NCBI GenBank assembly: GCA_003511465.1
Contig: DOID01000113.1
Span: 50,168-63,568, forward strand
DNA from: Bacillota bacterium
GTDB lineage: Bacteria > Bacillota > UBA4882 > UBA10575
DNA length: 13,401 nt
Direction: 5' to 3'
Positions within the stretch are counted from its first letter, which is position 1, and each line of letters opens with the position of its first letter. The notes beneath the pieces were generated by a model. It ran no database searches and was not told the origin of the DNA. It saw only the letters and a list, made by a program, of their open reading frames with translations. This document shows positions 1 through 8,088 of this stretch, piece after piece. Made by a program: the position numbers and the translations under genes.

Positions 1-54
1 GAGCACTGGCCTCCGGAGCCAGGTGCACAGGTTCGATTCCTGTCGGGCGCACCA
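1..54 (+). tRNA. tRNA-Arg (anticodon CCG), 5' part missing
   Basis: This is the 3' part of a tRNA cut by the window edge. The anticodon stem is CTGGC (6-10) paired with GCCAG (18-22). It encloses the seven-base loop CTCCGGA (11-17), so the anticodon is CCG at 13-15, which reads the arginine codon CGG. The T arm is ACAGG / TTCGATT / CCTGT (27-43). The 3' acceptor strand CGGGCGC (44-50) is followed by discriminator A and an encoded CCA (51-54). The D arm and 5' acceptor strand lie outside the window. An intrinsic terminator starts 12 bases downstream, so this is the end of its transcript. Confidence 0.95.
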
Positions 55-66
55 TCAAAGAATAGC

Positions 67-95
67 AAAGCGACGCGGTGACGTGTCGCTTTTTT
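67..95 (+). terminator. Intrinsic terminator of the tRNA-Arg transcript
   Basis: A nine-pair stem, AGCGACGCG (69-77) with CGTGTCGCT (82-90), contains one G-T wobble and closes a GTGA loop. It is followed by TTTTT (91-95). The A residues at 67-68 can pair with the T tract. It sits just after the tRNA and before the ligA promoter, so it separates the two transcripts. Confidence 0.9.
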
Positions 96-123
96 GTATA
101 CATAATACCACATTTGGCTTGGA

Positions 124-151
124 TTGTAAAATAGCGCTGGTGCGGTATAAT
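124..151 (+). promoter_or_regulatory. Sigma-A type promoter for the ligA-gatCAB operon
   Basis: A perfect -10 box TATAAT (146-151) lies 16 bases downstream of TTGTAA (124-129), which matches four of six bases of the -35 consensus. It is the best promoter match between the tRNA terminator and ligA. The start point would be near 158, giving an untranslated leader of about 90 bases. No recognisable riboswitch was seen in that leader. It is A-rich and has small G runs just before the ligA start. Confidence 0.6.
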
Positions 152-249
152 TAGTGTTAAAGGGTAATTGGGACAACCGGGGGAAAAACTAAAAAACACC
201 CACAAATTCAAAGCTTTAAAGAGCCCATAATAGAATTGGGGATGGGGGT

Positions 250-2289
250 ATGAAGGTGTCAAAGACCGAGGCAAATAAAGCGATAGCGGCCTTACGGGAA
301 GAACTTAACCGTCATAATTATCTTTATTATGTTTTGGACCAACCGGAGATTACGGATGCAAAGTACGATCAGTTATACGGAAAACTGGTTGCCTTGGAGG
401 AGCAGTACCCGGAGTTGGTGACGGCGGATAGTCCAACGCAGCGGGTTGGAGGCGCGGCAGGTGCCGGGTTTCAGACGGTTCGCCATCGGATTCCGCTGCT
501 TTCCTTAAATAACGCCTTCAGCGAGCAAGAACTTGGTGAATTTGACCAACGGATTAAGCGCTTGACCGGAGAGGAAAACCCGGCATATGTTGCTGAGTTA
601 AAGATCGACGGTTTAACTGTGACCCTGACTTACCAGGATGGGGTATTGACGCAAGGGGCGACCCGGGGGGATGGCGTGACCGGCGAAGAGGTAACCGCCA
701 ATTTAAAAACGGTGCGGACGATCCCTTTGCGCTTGCGGGGAACTCCGCCCGGCTTGGTGATCGTGCGAGGAGAAGTCTATATGAACAAATCAGACTTTGA
801 AACCTTGAACCGGACGCGGGAGGACAGCGGAGAAACGCTCTTTGCGAATCCCCGTAATGCGGCCGCCGGTTCTCTCCGGCAATTGGACCCGAAGATTACG
901 GCGGCTCGTCGGTTGGATGGCTTTTTTTATGATCTCTTATGGTGGGAACAGGCGGAGGATACCGGACCGGCTACCCAGGAGGAAGCCCTCATGCAGTTGA
1001 AGGAATGGGGCCTTAAAGTCAATCCTACGTCCACTTTATGTGCTTCCATTGAGGAAGTCATTACTTTTTGCCGACGTTGGCAAGGAGAACGTTTGACCCT
1101 TCCCTATGAGATCGATGGGATTGTGGTCAAACTCAATTCTTTACAAGCCCAAGCTGAGATTGGGACGACGGCGAAAGCACCCCGCAGTAAGATCGCTTTT
1201 AAGTTTCCCGCCCAGGAAGTCGAGACTCAAGTCCGGGAGATCATTGTTAATGTTGGACGTACTGGAGCAGTAACGCCTTTGGCTTTACTAACCCCCGTCC
1301 AAATCGGGGGGTCGGTGGTCAGCCGGGCTACCCTGCATAATGACGACTTCATCAGGGAAAAAGAGATCCAAATCGGGGATACGGTGATCCTCCGCAAGGC
1401 CGGTGATGTGATTCCCGAGATCGTGCGGGTCGTCAAGGAGAAACGAACCGGTGAAGAACGGGAGTTTCAGTTCCCGACCGCCTGTCCCGTCTGCGGATCT
1501 TCCGTTTACCGGGAGTCGGGTGAGGCCGTAACGCGCTGTTTGGGCGCTACTTGTCCGGCCCAGTTAAAGGAGTTTATTATCCATTTTGCCTCCCGCGGGG
1601 CGATGAATATCGAAGGGTTGGGGCCTTCGATCATCAGCATGCTGCTGACGCGGGAGATGATTAAAGACCCAGCCGATTTATACGCTTTAACCTTTGATCA
1701 ACTCTTGACTCTAGAGCGGTTCGGCGAGAAATCCGCCCGTAATCTGCTGACTGCTATTGAGCGTAGTAAAGCGACCCCCTTTGACCGCGTCTTGTTTGCT
1801 TTAGGAATCAGGCATGTGGGGGCGGAGATGGCGCGCCGCTTGGCCACCTCCTTCTGGAGTATAGATCAGCTTCTGAGCGCTACGAAGGAAGAGTTCTTGG
1901 CCGTCCCTGATATCGGGGAAGCGATTGCTGAGAGTGTCATCCATTATGCCGGTGAGGAACAGAACCGCCGCTTGATCCACAAACTTAAGCAGGCCGGCTT
2001 ACAGATGGCGCTTGCTCCGGAGCTGCAGGAAGCAGCTTTACCGCTGACGGGAAAGACTTTTGTCTTGACCGGTTCCCTTGCTGTGCTGAACCGGAGCGCG
2101 GCAGAAGAAGCCATCCGGCGCTTGGGGGGAAAACCCGGTTCATCAGTAAGCCGCCACACCGACTATGTCGTGGCGGGTAAAGATCCGGGTTCTAAGTATC
2201 AAAAGGCCCAGGAGCTCGGGGTTAAGATTTTAGACGAAGACGAATTCCAAAATATGCTACAACAAGCTGCTGCTCGACAAGGAAGGTAG
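250..2289 (+). CDS. ligA: NAD-dependent DNA ligase LigA
   Basis: LigA joins 3'-hydroxyl and 5'-phosphate ends at nicks using NAD+, in replication and repair in the cytoplasm. All family domains are present in order over 679 residues, close to the usual 670. Domain Ia (about 1-68) has the NAD-contacting D36, Y39 and D40. The nucleotidyltransferase domain has the KIDG motif with the adenylated lysine K118 and the downstream motif around GATRGDG (136-142). An OB fold covers about 325-400. A Cys4 zinc finger uses C412, C415, C430 and C435. Helix-hairpin-helix repeats span about 450-590 and a BRCT domain about 598-675. The ATG at 250 follows a G-rich stretch rather than a textbook ribosome site, but the N-terminus aligns with the family. 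gatC starts eight bases after the stop, so the genes are probably cotranscribed, as in many Firmicutes. Confidence 0.98.
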   Translation: MKVSKTEANKAIAALREELNRHNYLYYVLDQPEITDAKYDQLYGKLVALEEQYPELVTADSPTQRVGGAAGAGFQTVRHRIPLLSLNNAFSEQELGEFDQRIKRLTGEENPAYVAELKIDGLTVTLTYQDGVLTQGATRGDGVTGEEVTANLKTVRTIPLRLRGTPPGLVIVRGEVYMNKSDFETLNRTREDSGETLFANPRNAAAGSLRQLDPKITAARRLDGFFYDLLWWEQAEDTGPATQEEALMQLKEWGLKVNPTSTLCASIEEVITFCRRWQGERLTLPYEIDGIVVKLNSLQAQAEIGTTAKAPRSKIAFKFPAQEVETQVREIIVNVGRTGAVTPLALLTPVQIGGSVVSRATLHNDDFIREKEIQIGDTVILRKAGDVIPEIVRVVKEKRTGEEREFQFPTACPVCGSSVYRESGEAVTRCLGATCPAQLKEFIIHFASRGAMNIEGLGPSIISMLLTREMIKDPADLYALTFDQLLTLERFGEKSARNLLTAIERSKATPFDRVLFALGIRHVGAEMARRLATSFWSIDQLLSATKEEFLAVPDIGEAIAESVIHYAGEEQNRRLIHKLKQAGLQMALAPELQEAALPLTGKTFVLTGSLAVLNRSAAEEAIRRLGGKPGSSVSRHTDYVVAGKDPGSKYQKAQELGVKILDEDEFQNMLQQAAARQGR

Positions 2290-2297
2290 GAAGTGGA

Positions 2298-2591
2298 TTG
2301 CTGAGCTTAAGCGCCCAACAAGTGAAAGACCTGGCTGCTCAGGCCCTTTTAGGGGTTACAGAGGAGGAGATCGGGGTTTTATCCCCTGCCATTAACCAAA
2401 CTTTACAATCCATCGAGGAGATTCGGAAAGCACCAGTTTCAGAGGGGGAGCCGACGGTGAACGGCGGCGAGGGGGGCGAACGCCTCCGGGCGGATCAAGT
2501 TTGCCTTTCCTGTCCACAGGAGGCTGTGCTGAGTAATGCGCCGAAGCAGTTTGATGCTTGTTTTCAAACACCGTTGGTGTTGGAAGAATAG
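2298..2591 (+). CDS. gatC: Asp-tRNA(Asn)/Glu-tRNA(Gln) amidotransferase subunit C
   Basis: GatC is the small subunit that wraps around GatA and stabilises the GatCAB amidotransferase. The 97-residue length is normal. The N-terminal helix region (V9 to about L28) and the C-terminal segment (RADQV at 64-68, then the NAP and PLVLE-type ending) match the family. The start is TTG at 2298, preceded by purine-rich GGAAGGTAGGAAG. The next in-frame candidate, GTG at 2322, would remove part of the first conserved helix. The middle is atypical: a glycine-rich run (NGGEGG, 55-60) replaces the usual linker after PT, and there are three cysteines (C69, C72, C88). It lies between ligA and gatA, which supports the call despite weak overall similarity. 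Confidence 0.88.
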   Translation: MLSLSAQQVKDLAAQALLGVTEEEIGVLSPAINQTLQSIEEIRKAPVSEGEPTVNGGEGGERLRADQVCLSCPQEAVLSNAPKQFDACFQTPLVLEE

Positions 2592-2638
2592 CAGTGCAGA
2601 CTTTTCAAGTTAGCATTGAAGTGGTAAGGGGATGAAGG

Positions 2639-4117
2639 ATGGAGATTGCAGAGCTGAACGTCGCCGCGTTGAGAAAAATGCTGGACCGTCGGGAAATATC
2701 AGCAGTGGAATTGACGAATTATTATTTGGACCGGATCGCGCAGTTAGATCCGGATTTTCGCGCGTTTATCACCGTTTCCCGGGAACAAGCTCTCCGGATG
2801 GCCTCTGCAGCCGATCAGAAACTAGCTACCGGGGAGGGCGCTACCGCGTTGACCGGGATTCCGGTGGCGGTTAAAGACAATATTTGCACCAATGGAATCC
2901 GAACAACTTGTGCTTCACGGTTGCTGGCTGATTTTACCCCCATCTTCGATGCGACGGTGGTGGCTAAGTTGAAACAAGTCGGTGCCGTCTTACTTGGGAA
3001 GACGAATTTGGATGAATTTGCGATGGGTTCGTCGACAAAGGAATCGGCATACGGATTAACGCCGAATCCCTGGGACCGCCGCCATGTGTCCGGTGGCTCT
3101 AGCAGCGGGTCGGCGGTGGCGGTGGCGACGGGCATGGTTCCGCTTGCTTTGGGCAGTGATACCGGAGGCTCAATTCGGCAACCGGCGGCTTTCTGCGGGG
3201 TTTGGGGGTTAAAACCGACCTACGGACGGGTTTCGCGTTACGGCTTAGTTCCATACGCCCCGTCACTGGATCAGATTGGGCCCATCGGCCGAAGTACGGA
3301 AGACATTTTTCTGCTGGACCGGTGTATCGCCGGTTATGATCCGCTTGATCCCACTTCCCTACCGGAACAGGCGGCCGCGGCCGGGATAGTTACCGGTTCA
3401 CTCCGGGGATTGAAGGTGGGTTTGCCGCGAGAGTTATTTGGGGACAGTCTGGCGATGGGAGTTAAGGAACGAGTGATGGCGGTCGCCAGGGAGTTGGCCG
3501 CCGCCGGATGTATATTGACGGAACTGTCTTTGCCATCGCTGCAGTATGCGCTCCCTACGTACTACCTTTTGGCCTATGCGGAGGCCAGCTCCAGCATGGC
3601 AAGGTATGACGGCGTTCGTCACGGGAAGCGGGCCTGTAGCGGATCAGATGTTACCGGGATGATGACGGCAACCCGGCAAGAATTAGGGACCGAAGTAAAA
3701 CGCCGAATTTTGCTGGGCACCTATTTTTTGGGCAAGGACTGCTATGACGATTATTATGTCCGGGCGCAGCAGGTCCGCACCTGGATGAAAGCGGATTTTG
3801 CCGCTGCTTTTACTGAGTGTGATCTGCTATTATCACCGACGACAGCCACCCCGGCTTTTACCATCGATGAAGAAGCCCTGGATGAGCGGGCGCTTGCTTT
3901 GACCGAATGTTATACCGTGGCGGCGAATTTAACCGGAATCCCGGCACTCACCTTCCCGTGCGGTTTCCTTAACCACCTACCGGTGGGGGCGCAATTAATG
4001 GCACCAGCTGGGGCGGAACAGCGCTTATTCCAAGTGGCTTCCCATTGGGAAGCAGCGACGAAGCGCCAAACGCGCTGTGCGCAGGGCGACCAGAAGGGAG
4101 CTTTCTATGAATTATGA
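2639..4117 (+). CDS. gatA: Asp-tRNA(Asn)/Glu-tRNA(Gln) amidotransferase subunit A (amidase)
   Basis: GatA hydrolyses glutamine and supplies ammonia, which passes to GatB to amidate Glu-tRNA(Gln) or Asp-tRNA(Asn). The 492 residues carry the amidase signature fold. The Lys-Ser-cisSer triad is visible at K79 (in PVAVKDN), S154 (in GGSSSGS) and S178 (in DTGGS). These are the same numbers as in the Staphylococcus aureus enzyme. The ATG at 2639 has AAGGGG seven bases upstream. Another ATG at 2632 is in a different frame and gives no family match. The last 11 bases overlap the start of gatB, so translation of the two subunits is probably coupled. No key residue is missing. Confidence 0.97.
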   Translation: MEIAELNVAALRKMLDRREISAVELTNYYLDRIAQLDPDFRAFITVSREQALRMASAADQKLATGEGATALTGIPVAVKDNICTNGIRTTCASRLLADFTPIFDATVVAKLKQVGAVLLGKTNLDEFAMGSSTKESAYGLTPNPWDRRHVSGGSSSGSAVAVATGMVPLALGSDTGGSIRQPAAFCGVWGLKPTYGRVSRYGLVPYAPSLDQIGPIGRSTEDIFLLDRCIAGYDPLDPTSLPEQAAAAGIVTGSLRGLKVGLPRELFGDSLAMGVKERVMAVARELAAAGCILTELSLPSLQYALPTYYLLAYAEASSSMARYDGVRHGKRACSGSDVTGMMTATRQELGTEVKRRILLGTYFLGKDCYDDYYVRAQQVRTWMKADFAAAFTECDLLLSPTTATPAFTIDEEALDERALALTECYTVAANLTGIPALTFPCGFLNHLPVGAQLMAPAGAEQRLFQVASHWEAATKRQTRCAQGDQKGAFYEL

Positions 4118-5579
4118 GACAGTAATCGGGTTGGAAGTGCATGTGCAGTTAAAGACCAAATCCAAACTATGGTGCGGTTGTGCTACTACTTTTGGCGCTG
4201 CGCCCAATAGTCAGGTCTGTCCGGTTTGTCTGGGACTGCCTGGCAGTTTACCGGTGCTGAACCAGAAGGCGGTGGAGTTGGGGGTCCGCACCGGACTAGC
4301 TCTAAATTGTACGATCGCTGTTTGTTGTCGCTTTGACCGGAAACAATATTTTTATCCGGATCTACCGAAGGGATATCAGATCACCCAGTTTCATCAACCG
4401 CTGGGACGAGGCGGATGGGTGGAGGTGCCATTCGCTGCTGGGCAGCGACGGGTGGGGATTACCGAAATTCATTTAGAAGAGGAAGCCGGGCGCACCGCTC
4501 ATTTTCCGCCGGAGGCGGACAACCCTGGTTATTCTTTAGTGGATTACAACCGGAGCGGTCTACCTTTGCTGGAGATCGTGACTGCCCCGGAGTTGCGTTC
4601 GCCGGAAGAAGCCAGAACAATGCTGGAAACGCTAAAAGTGCTTCTGGAGGAGCTGGAAGTCACCGACGGCAAAATGGAGGAAGGCTCGCTCCGCTGCGAT
4701 GCTAACCTTTCCGTCCACCGTCCGGGGGAACCCTTAGGGAAAAGAGTGGAGCTGAAAAACCTAAATTCGTTTCGGGCGATGGAAGCGGCATTGGCCTTTG
4801 AGGCTGGGCGCCAAGGAGTGCTACTGACGAACGGAGCGCCTCTAGACCGGGAGGAAGCAAGAACCTGGAACGAAGCCAAGCGGAAGACGGTTTTTATGCG
4901 TTTTAAGGAGCAGGCCACTGACTACCGGTATTTTCCTGAACCTGACCTTCCCCCGGTAAGCATTGACGGGCAGTGGGTGGAGAGGCTCGCGGCGGGTCTT
5001 CCGGAACTCCCGGAGGCCAGGCGCGGGCGGTATCTTCGGGAGTTTCGCCTTCCGGCGGATGATGCTTTGTTACTTAGTAAGAACAAAGCAGCGGCGGTCT
5101 TTTTCGAAGCCGTCCTGGGGTTCTATAACGGCGAGGCTAAGACGGTCAGCAATTGGATGCTGGGGGATGTAACCAGGCTGCTGAAGGAGGAAAAGATCGG
5201 CTTTACCGATCTAAAGTTCGGCCCGGAAGACTTGGCTGCGCTGTTATCATTCCTTGATCGAAACGAGATCAGTGGAAAAATTGCCAAGATCGTGTTGGCA
5301 GAGATGTTTCAGACCGGCACTCCACCGGCGGCGATCATTCACGCGCGCGGACTGTTTCAAATTAATGATCCGCAAGCGATCAAGGCGCTTGTCCTCGAGA
5401 CGCTAGCGGCAAATGGGGAGGCGGTCCGTGCTTACAAAAGCGGCAAAGAAAAAGCGGTCGCCTTTTTGGTTGGTGATGTGATGCGGAAGAGCAAAGGACG
5501 GGTTAATCCCGAGTTGTTGGATAGAATTTTAAAATTTGAGTTGGCGGTGGATGAGATAAAAGATATTGGGCTGGATTGA
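4107..5579 (+). CDS. gatB: Asp-tRNA(Asn)/Glu-tRNA(Gln) amidotransferase subunit B
   Basis: GatB binds the misacylated tRNA, activates its Glu or Asp side chain with ATP, and uses ammonia from GatA to form the amide. Family landmarks are the N-terminal IGLEVHVQL, the CPVC segment (C38-C41) with nearby C23 and C25, DRKQYFYPDLPKGYQ (77-91), and the signature DYNRSGLPLLEI (146-157). The C-terminal third (from about 340) is the helical YqeY-like tRNA-binding domain, ending in the usual VAFLVGDVMRKSKGR-type motif. The reading frame is open further upstream to a GTG at 4077. The ATG at 4107 is chosen because AGAAGGGAG lies six bases before it and the homologous N-terminus begins there, giving 490 residues. 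It is the last gene of the ligA-gat operon. Confidence 0.97.
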   Translation: MNYETVIGLEVHVQLKTKSKLWCGCATTFGAAPNSQVCPVCLGLPGSLPVLNQKAVELGVRTGLALNCTIAVCCRFDRKQYFYPDLPKGYQITQFHQPLGRGGWVEVPFAAGQRRVGITEIHLEEEAGRTAHFPPEADNPGYSLVDYNRSGLPLLEIVTAPELRSPEEARTMLETLKVLLEELEVTDGKMEEGSLRCDANLSVHRPGEPLGKRVELKNLNSFRAMEAALAFEAGRQGVLLTNGAPLDREEARTWNEAKRKTVFMRFKEQATDYRYFPEPDLPPVSIDGQWVERLAAGLPELPEARRGRYLREFRLPADDALLLSKNKAAAVFFEAVLGFYNGEAKTVSNWMLGDVTRLLKEEKIGFTDLKFGPEDLAALLSFLDRNEISGKIAKIVLAEMFQTGTPPAAIIHARGLFQINDPQAIKALVLETLAANGEAVRAYKSGKEKAVAFLVGDVMRKSKGRVNPELLDRILKFELAVDEIKDIGLD

Positions 5580-5884
5580 AACGGGCTAAAAAAGAATTTC
5601 AGCGAATATTTCATCACCAATAATACATAATCATGAAATGACCACCACGGGGGTCATTTTGAGCAATAAGATGAGTGCTGAAGATAAAAGGCCAGTGAAA
5701 AACCGGATGAAATCTAAAAAAACGGACACGATTTCTCCGGTATGACGATGAAAAAAGGGATATTATGGACATTAAGATTTATAAAAATCCACAAATTGCC
5801 ACGAAACGAAACAAATGAGCAGAAAGGAATTTTGCGGTCGATATAAAAGTATACAAAGATATAGATGGAGGAAGGTAAAAAAAC
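5580..5884 (+). other. 305-base intergenic region and likely leader of the transporter operon
   Basis: Apart from the hairpin terminator at 5636-5660, this AT-rich stretch holds a second stem. CCGGATGAAATC (5703-5714) pairs with GATTTCTCCGG (5730-5740), 11 pairs with one bulged T, around a 15-base A-rich loop. No T run follows, so it is not a terminator. I could not find a convincing -35/-10 pair, and no known riboswitch or T-box core was recognised. Two tiny overlapping frames (5671-5745 and 5742-5846) lack ribosome binding sites and are not called. The 3' end carries GGAGGAAGG (5867-5875), the ribosome binding site of the next gene. Confidence 0.6.
5636..5660 (+). terminator. Weak hairpin terminator after gatB
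   Basis: A perfect eight-pair stem, AAATGACC (5636-5643) with GGTCATTT (5652-5659), has an eight-base loop and ends in TTTT (5657-5660). It lies 56 bases after the gatB stop. The stem is AT-rich and the T run short, so termination may be incomplete. It is the only terminator-like structure between gatB and the transporter operon. Confidence 0.55.
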
Positions 5885-6946
5885 ATGTTAACAATCTTGG
5901 AAAGAAACCAAGCAGAAATGGCGACTTTTCAAGGAGAAGAGTCTGTGCACAGCCTAGCCCAAGATGAATTATTACAGATTGAAGATCTTCATACTTATAT
6001 CGATACGGAACAAGGCTTGGTTAAGGCGGTTAACGGCGTCTCTTTTGAACTTCGTCAATCTCAGGTATTAGGAGTAGTTGGAGAAAGCGGTTGCGGCAAA
6101 AGTATGACGGCGCTCTCAGTGATGCAGCTCCTCCCTGAACCAAAAGGCAAGATTCACGCGGGAAAGATCCTTTACAACCGCGGTGATCAAGGGGTTATTG
6201 ATTTGGCAAAGCAGGCTCCGCGAGGTCCGGAGATGCGGAAGATTCGAGGAAATGAAATCGCGATGATTTTCCAAGAACCGATGACTTCCTTAAATCCGGT
6301 GATGACCATTGGCGCGCAGATCACAGAAGTAGTGGAGTTGCACCGGAACGTTACCGGTAAAGAGGCCATGGAGATTGCCATCGATATGATTGGGAAAGTG
6401 GGCATTCCCAGTCCGGAGCAGCGGGTAAAGGAGTATCCCCACCAACTCAGCGGTGGAATGCGGCAACGGGCAATGATTGCGATGGCGCTTTCTTGTAATC
6501 CCCGGTTGTTGGTGGCGGATGAACCCACCACTGCTTTGGATGTTACTATTCAAGCGCAGATCCTCGATTTGATGCGGCGACTGCAAATGGAATATGAAAT
6601 GGCGATTATGCTGATCACCCACAATTTGGGTGTTGTCACTAAAATGTGTGACGATGTAGTCGTAATGTATCTGGGGAAAGTGGTGGAAAGGGGTACGGTT
6701 CGTCAGATTTTAAAAGAATCCTTACATCCCTATACCATCGGTCTGGTCCGCTCGATCCCGGTGATCGGCCCCCGCAGCGAAAAGCGGTTGACGCCGATTC
6801 GAGGCTCGGTCCCGAATCCAACGGATGCTTTGCCTGGGTGTCCCTTCCAGGATCGCTGTGACCGTAGGATGGAGCAATGTAACGAAGAACCACCAATGGT
6901 GGAGGAGAATGGACATCAGGTGAGGTGTTGGCTTTATGACGCTTAA
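5885..6946 (+). CDS. Peptide-type ABC importer ATP-binding protein (OppD/DppD-like)
   Basis: This is one of two ATPase subunits that drive the importer encoded by the following genes. All ABC motifs are intact over 353 residues: Walker A GESGCGKS (66-73), Q-loop Q130, signature LSGGMRQR (188-195), Walker B LLVADEP (208-214) with catalytic E213, and H-loop H246. The C-terminal oligopeptide-transporter extension (about 280-350) contains C319, C325, C332 and C348, in the spacing that ligates an iron-sulfur cluster in a structurally studied DppD. The ATG at 5885 has GGAGGAAGG nine bases upstream. It gives an N-terminal tail of about 28 residues before the ATPase core, longer than in many relatives. 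A start at residue 12 is possible but lacks a comparable ribosome site. Its stop overlaps the next gene by 11 bases. Opp and Dpp cannot be told apart here. Confidence 0.93.
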   Translation: MLTILERNQAEMATFQGEESVHSLAQDELLQIEDLHTYIDTEQGLVKAVNGVSFELRQSQVLGVVGESGCGKSMTALSVMQLLPEPKGKIHAGKILYNRGDQGVIDLAKQAPRGPEMRKIRGNEIAMIFQEPMTSLNPVMTIGAQITEVVELHRNVTGKEAMEIAIDMIGKVGIPSPEQRVKEYPHQLSGGMRQRAMIAMALSCNPRLLVADEPTTALDVTIQAQILDLMRRLQMEYEMAIMLITHNLGVVTKMCDDVVVMYLGKVVERGTVRQILKESLHPYTIGLVRSIPVIGPRSEKRLTPIRGSVPNPTDALPGCPFQDRCDRRMEQCNEEPPMVEENGHQVRCWLYDA

Positions 6947-7973
6947 GGCGATCGAAAAAAACGATCACAGACAGAATTTACTGGAAGTAAATGATCTTTA
7001 TAAATACTTTCCGATTCAGCGGGGAGTATTTCGTTCAACCGTTGGTCATGTCCGCGCCGTTGATGGGGTGAGTTTTCAGGTTAAATCCGGAGAAACTCTT
7101 GGCCTCGTCGGCGAGAGTGGTTGTGGAAAGACCACAACCGGACGGTGTATTATTCAACTGGAAACCCCAACGGGCGGGCAGATCTTCTTTAACAAAGACG
7201 GTACAAGGGTACCGGTTAATCCCAAAACAATCAAATCGCTCCGCCGCGATATGCAGTTTATCTTTCAAGATCCCTATTCATCACTGAATCCACGGATGAC
7301 GGTGGAACGGATTATCGCGGAGCCCTTAATTACGCATGGGATTAAAAACAAAACTGAACGCCGGGACCGGGTGCTTGAACTCATGTCTGCGGTGGGTTTG
7401 TCAGGAGACCATCTGTCCCGTTTTCCCCATGAATTTAGCGGCGGCCAACGACAAAGGGTCGGGATTGCCCGCGCTCTGGCCCTAAATCCGAAGCTGGTGA
7501 TCTGTGACGAACCGGTTTCGGCACTGGATGTATCAGTACAGGCTCAGGTCATTAACTTGTTACAGGATTTGCAGGAACAATATGGACTGACTTATCTTTT
7601 TATCGCTCATGATTTGAGTGTGGTGTATCATATCTGTAACCGGGTGGCCGTGATGTACTTAGGCAGAATTGTCGAACTCACCGATGTTGATGAGCTTTTT
7701 AGCAATCCAAAGCACCCATACACGGAAGCGCTCTTTTCCGCGATTCCGATCCCGGATCCCGACAACCAACTGGAACAGATCATCTTGGAGGGCGATGTTC
7801 CTAGCCCCTCCAATCCACCTAACGGTTGTTCCTTTCACCCCCGTTGCCGATATGCCCAATCCATTTGTCGTCAGGAGGAACCGGCCTTAACGGTGACCGA
7901 TGGGAAGGACAACCACTTGGTGGCTTGCCACTATGCGGCTGAACTTGCTTTAAGGGGCATTAGAATTGCCTGA
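6936..7973 (+). CDS. Peptide-type ABC importer ATP-binding protein (OppF/DppF-like)
   Basis: This is the second ATPase, expected to pair with the upstream one as a heterodimer under the two permeases. Motifs over 345 residues are Walker A GESGCGKT (59-66), Q-loop Q111, signature FSGGQRQR (167-174), Walker B LVICDEP (187-193) with E192, and H-loop H225. The long segment before the core, with the KYFPI-type motif near residue 23, is typical of the OppF branch. Its C-terminal extension also has four cysteines (C298, C304, C311, C331) in a C-x5-C-x6-C-x19-C pattern. The ATG at 6936 has GAGGTG (6922-6927) eight bases upstream and lies inside the end of the preceding gene, which suggests translational coupling. 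Confidence 0.93.
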   Translation: MTLKAIEKNDHRQNLLEVNDLYKYFPIQRGVFRSTVGHVRAVDGVSFQVKSGETLGLVGESGCGKTTTGRCIIQLETPTGGQIFFNKDGTRVPVNPKTIKSLRRDMQFIFQDPYSSLNPRMTVERIIAEPLITHGIKNKTERRDRVLELMSAVGLSGDHLSRFPHEFSGGQRQRVGIARALALNPKLVICDEPVSALDVSVQAQVINLLQDLQEQYGLTYLFIAHDLSVVYHICNRVAVMYLGRIVELTDVDELFSNPKHPYTEALFSAIPIPDPDNQLEQIILEGDVPSPSNPPNGCSFHPRCRYAQSICRQEEPALTVTDGKDNHLVACHYAAELALRGIRIA

Positions 7974-8017
7974 TCTATTTAGTTGTTGGGTGAACTACCA
8001 TTCTTAACTTGTAATCT

Positions 8018-8078
8018 TGAGGAGGTGAGCGACAGAACTAAATTAATTGTTCCGCAACTTCTTTAAATTTTGGAGGTG
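8018..8078 (+). promoter_or_regulatory. Two Shine-Dalgarno sequences before the binding-protein gene
   Basis: A near-perfect TGAGGAGGTGA (8018-8028) has no usable start at normal spacing. The first in-frame start is TTG at 8047, 18 bases away and directly after a TAA. A second site, GGAGGTG (8072-8078), lies ten bases before ATG 8089 and is the likely working one. The frame-shifted ATG at 8082 leads nowhere useful. A weak TTGGGT / TGTAAT pair (7986-8015, spacing 18) upstream could be an internal promoter, but the evidence is thin. Confidence 0.5.
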
Positions 8079-8088
8079 TAAATGGTTT

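Noticed and set aside
2632..2874. An 80-codon frame starting at ATG 2632, seven bases before gatA.
   Set aside because: It lies in another frame over the conserved start of gatA, and its product matches no family I know.
5671..5846. Two tiny frames (24 and 34 codons) overlapping by ATGA in the leader of the transporter operon.
   Set aside because: Neither has a ribosome binding site, and the sequence is A-rich, where short basic frames arise by chance.
8082..8088. ATG at 8082, at good distance from GGAGGTG, as start of the binding protein.
   Set aside because: It is in the wrong frame, which lacks the hydrophobic signal segment and family motifs. ATG 8089 is in the correct one.
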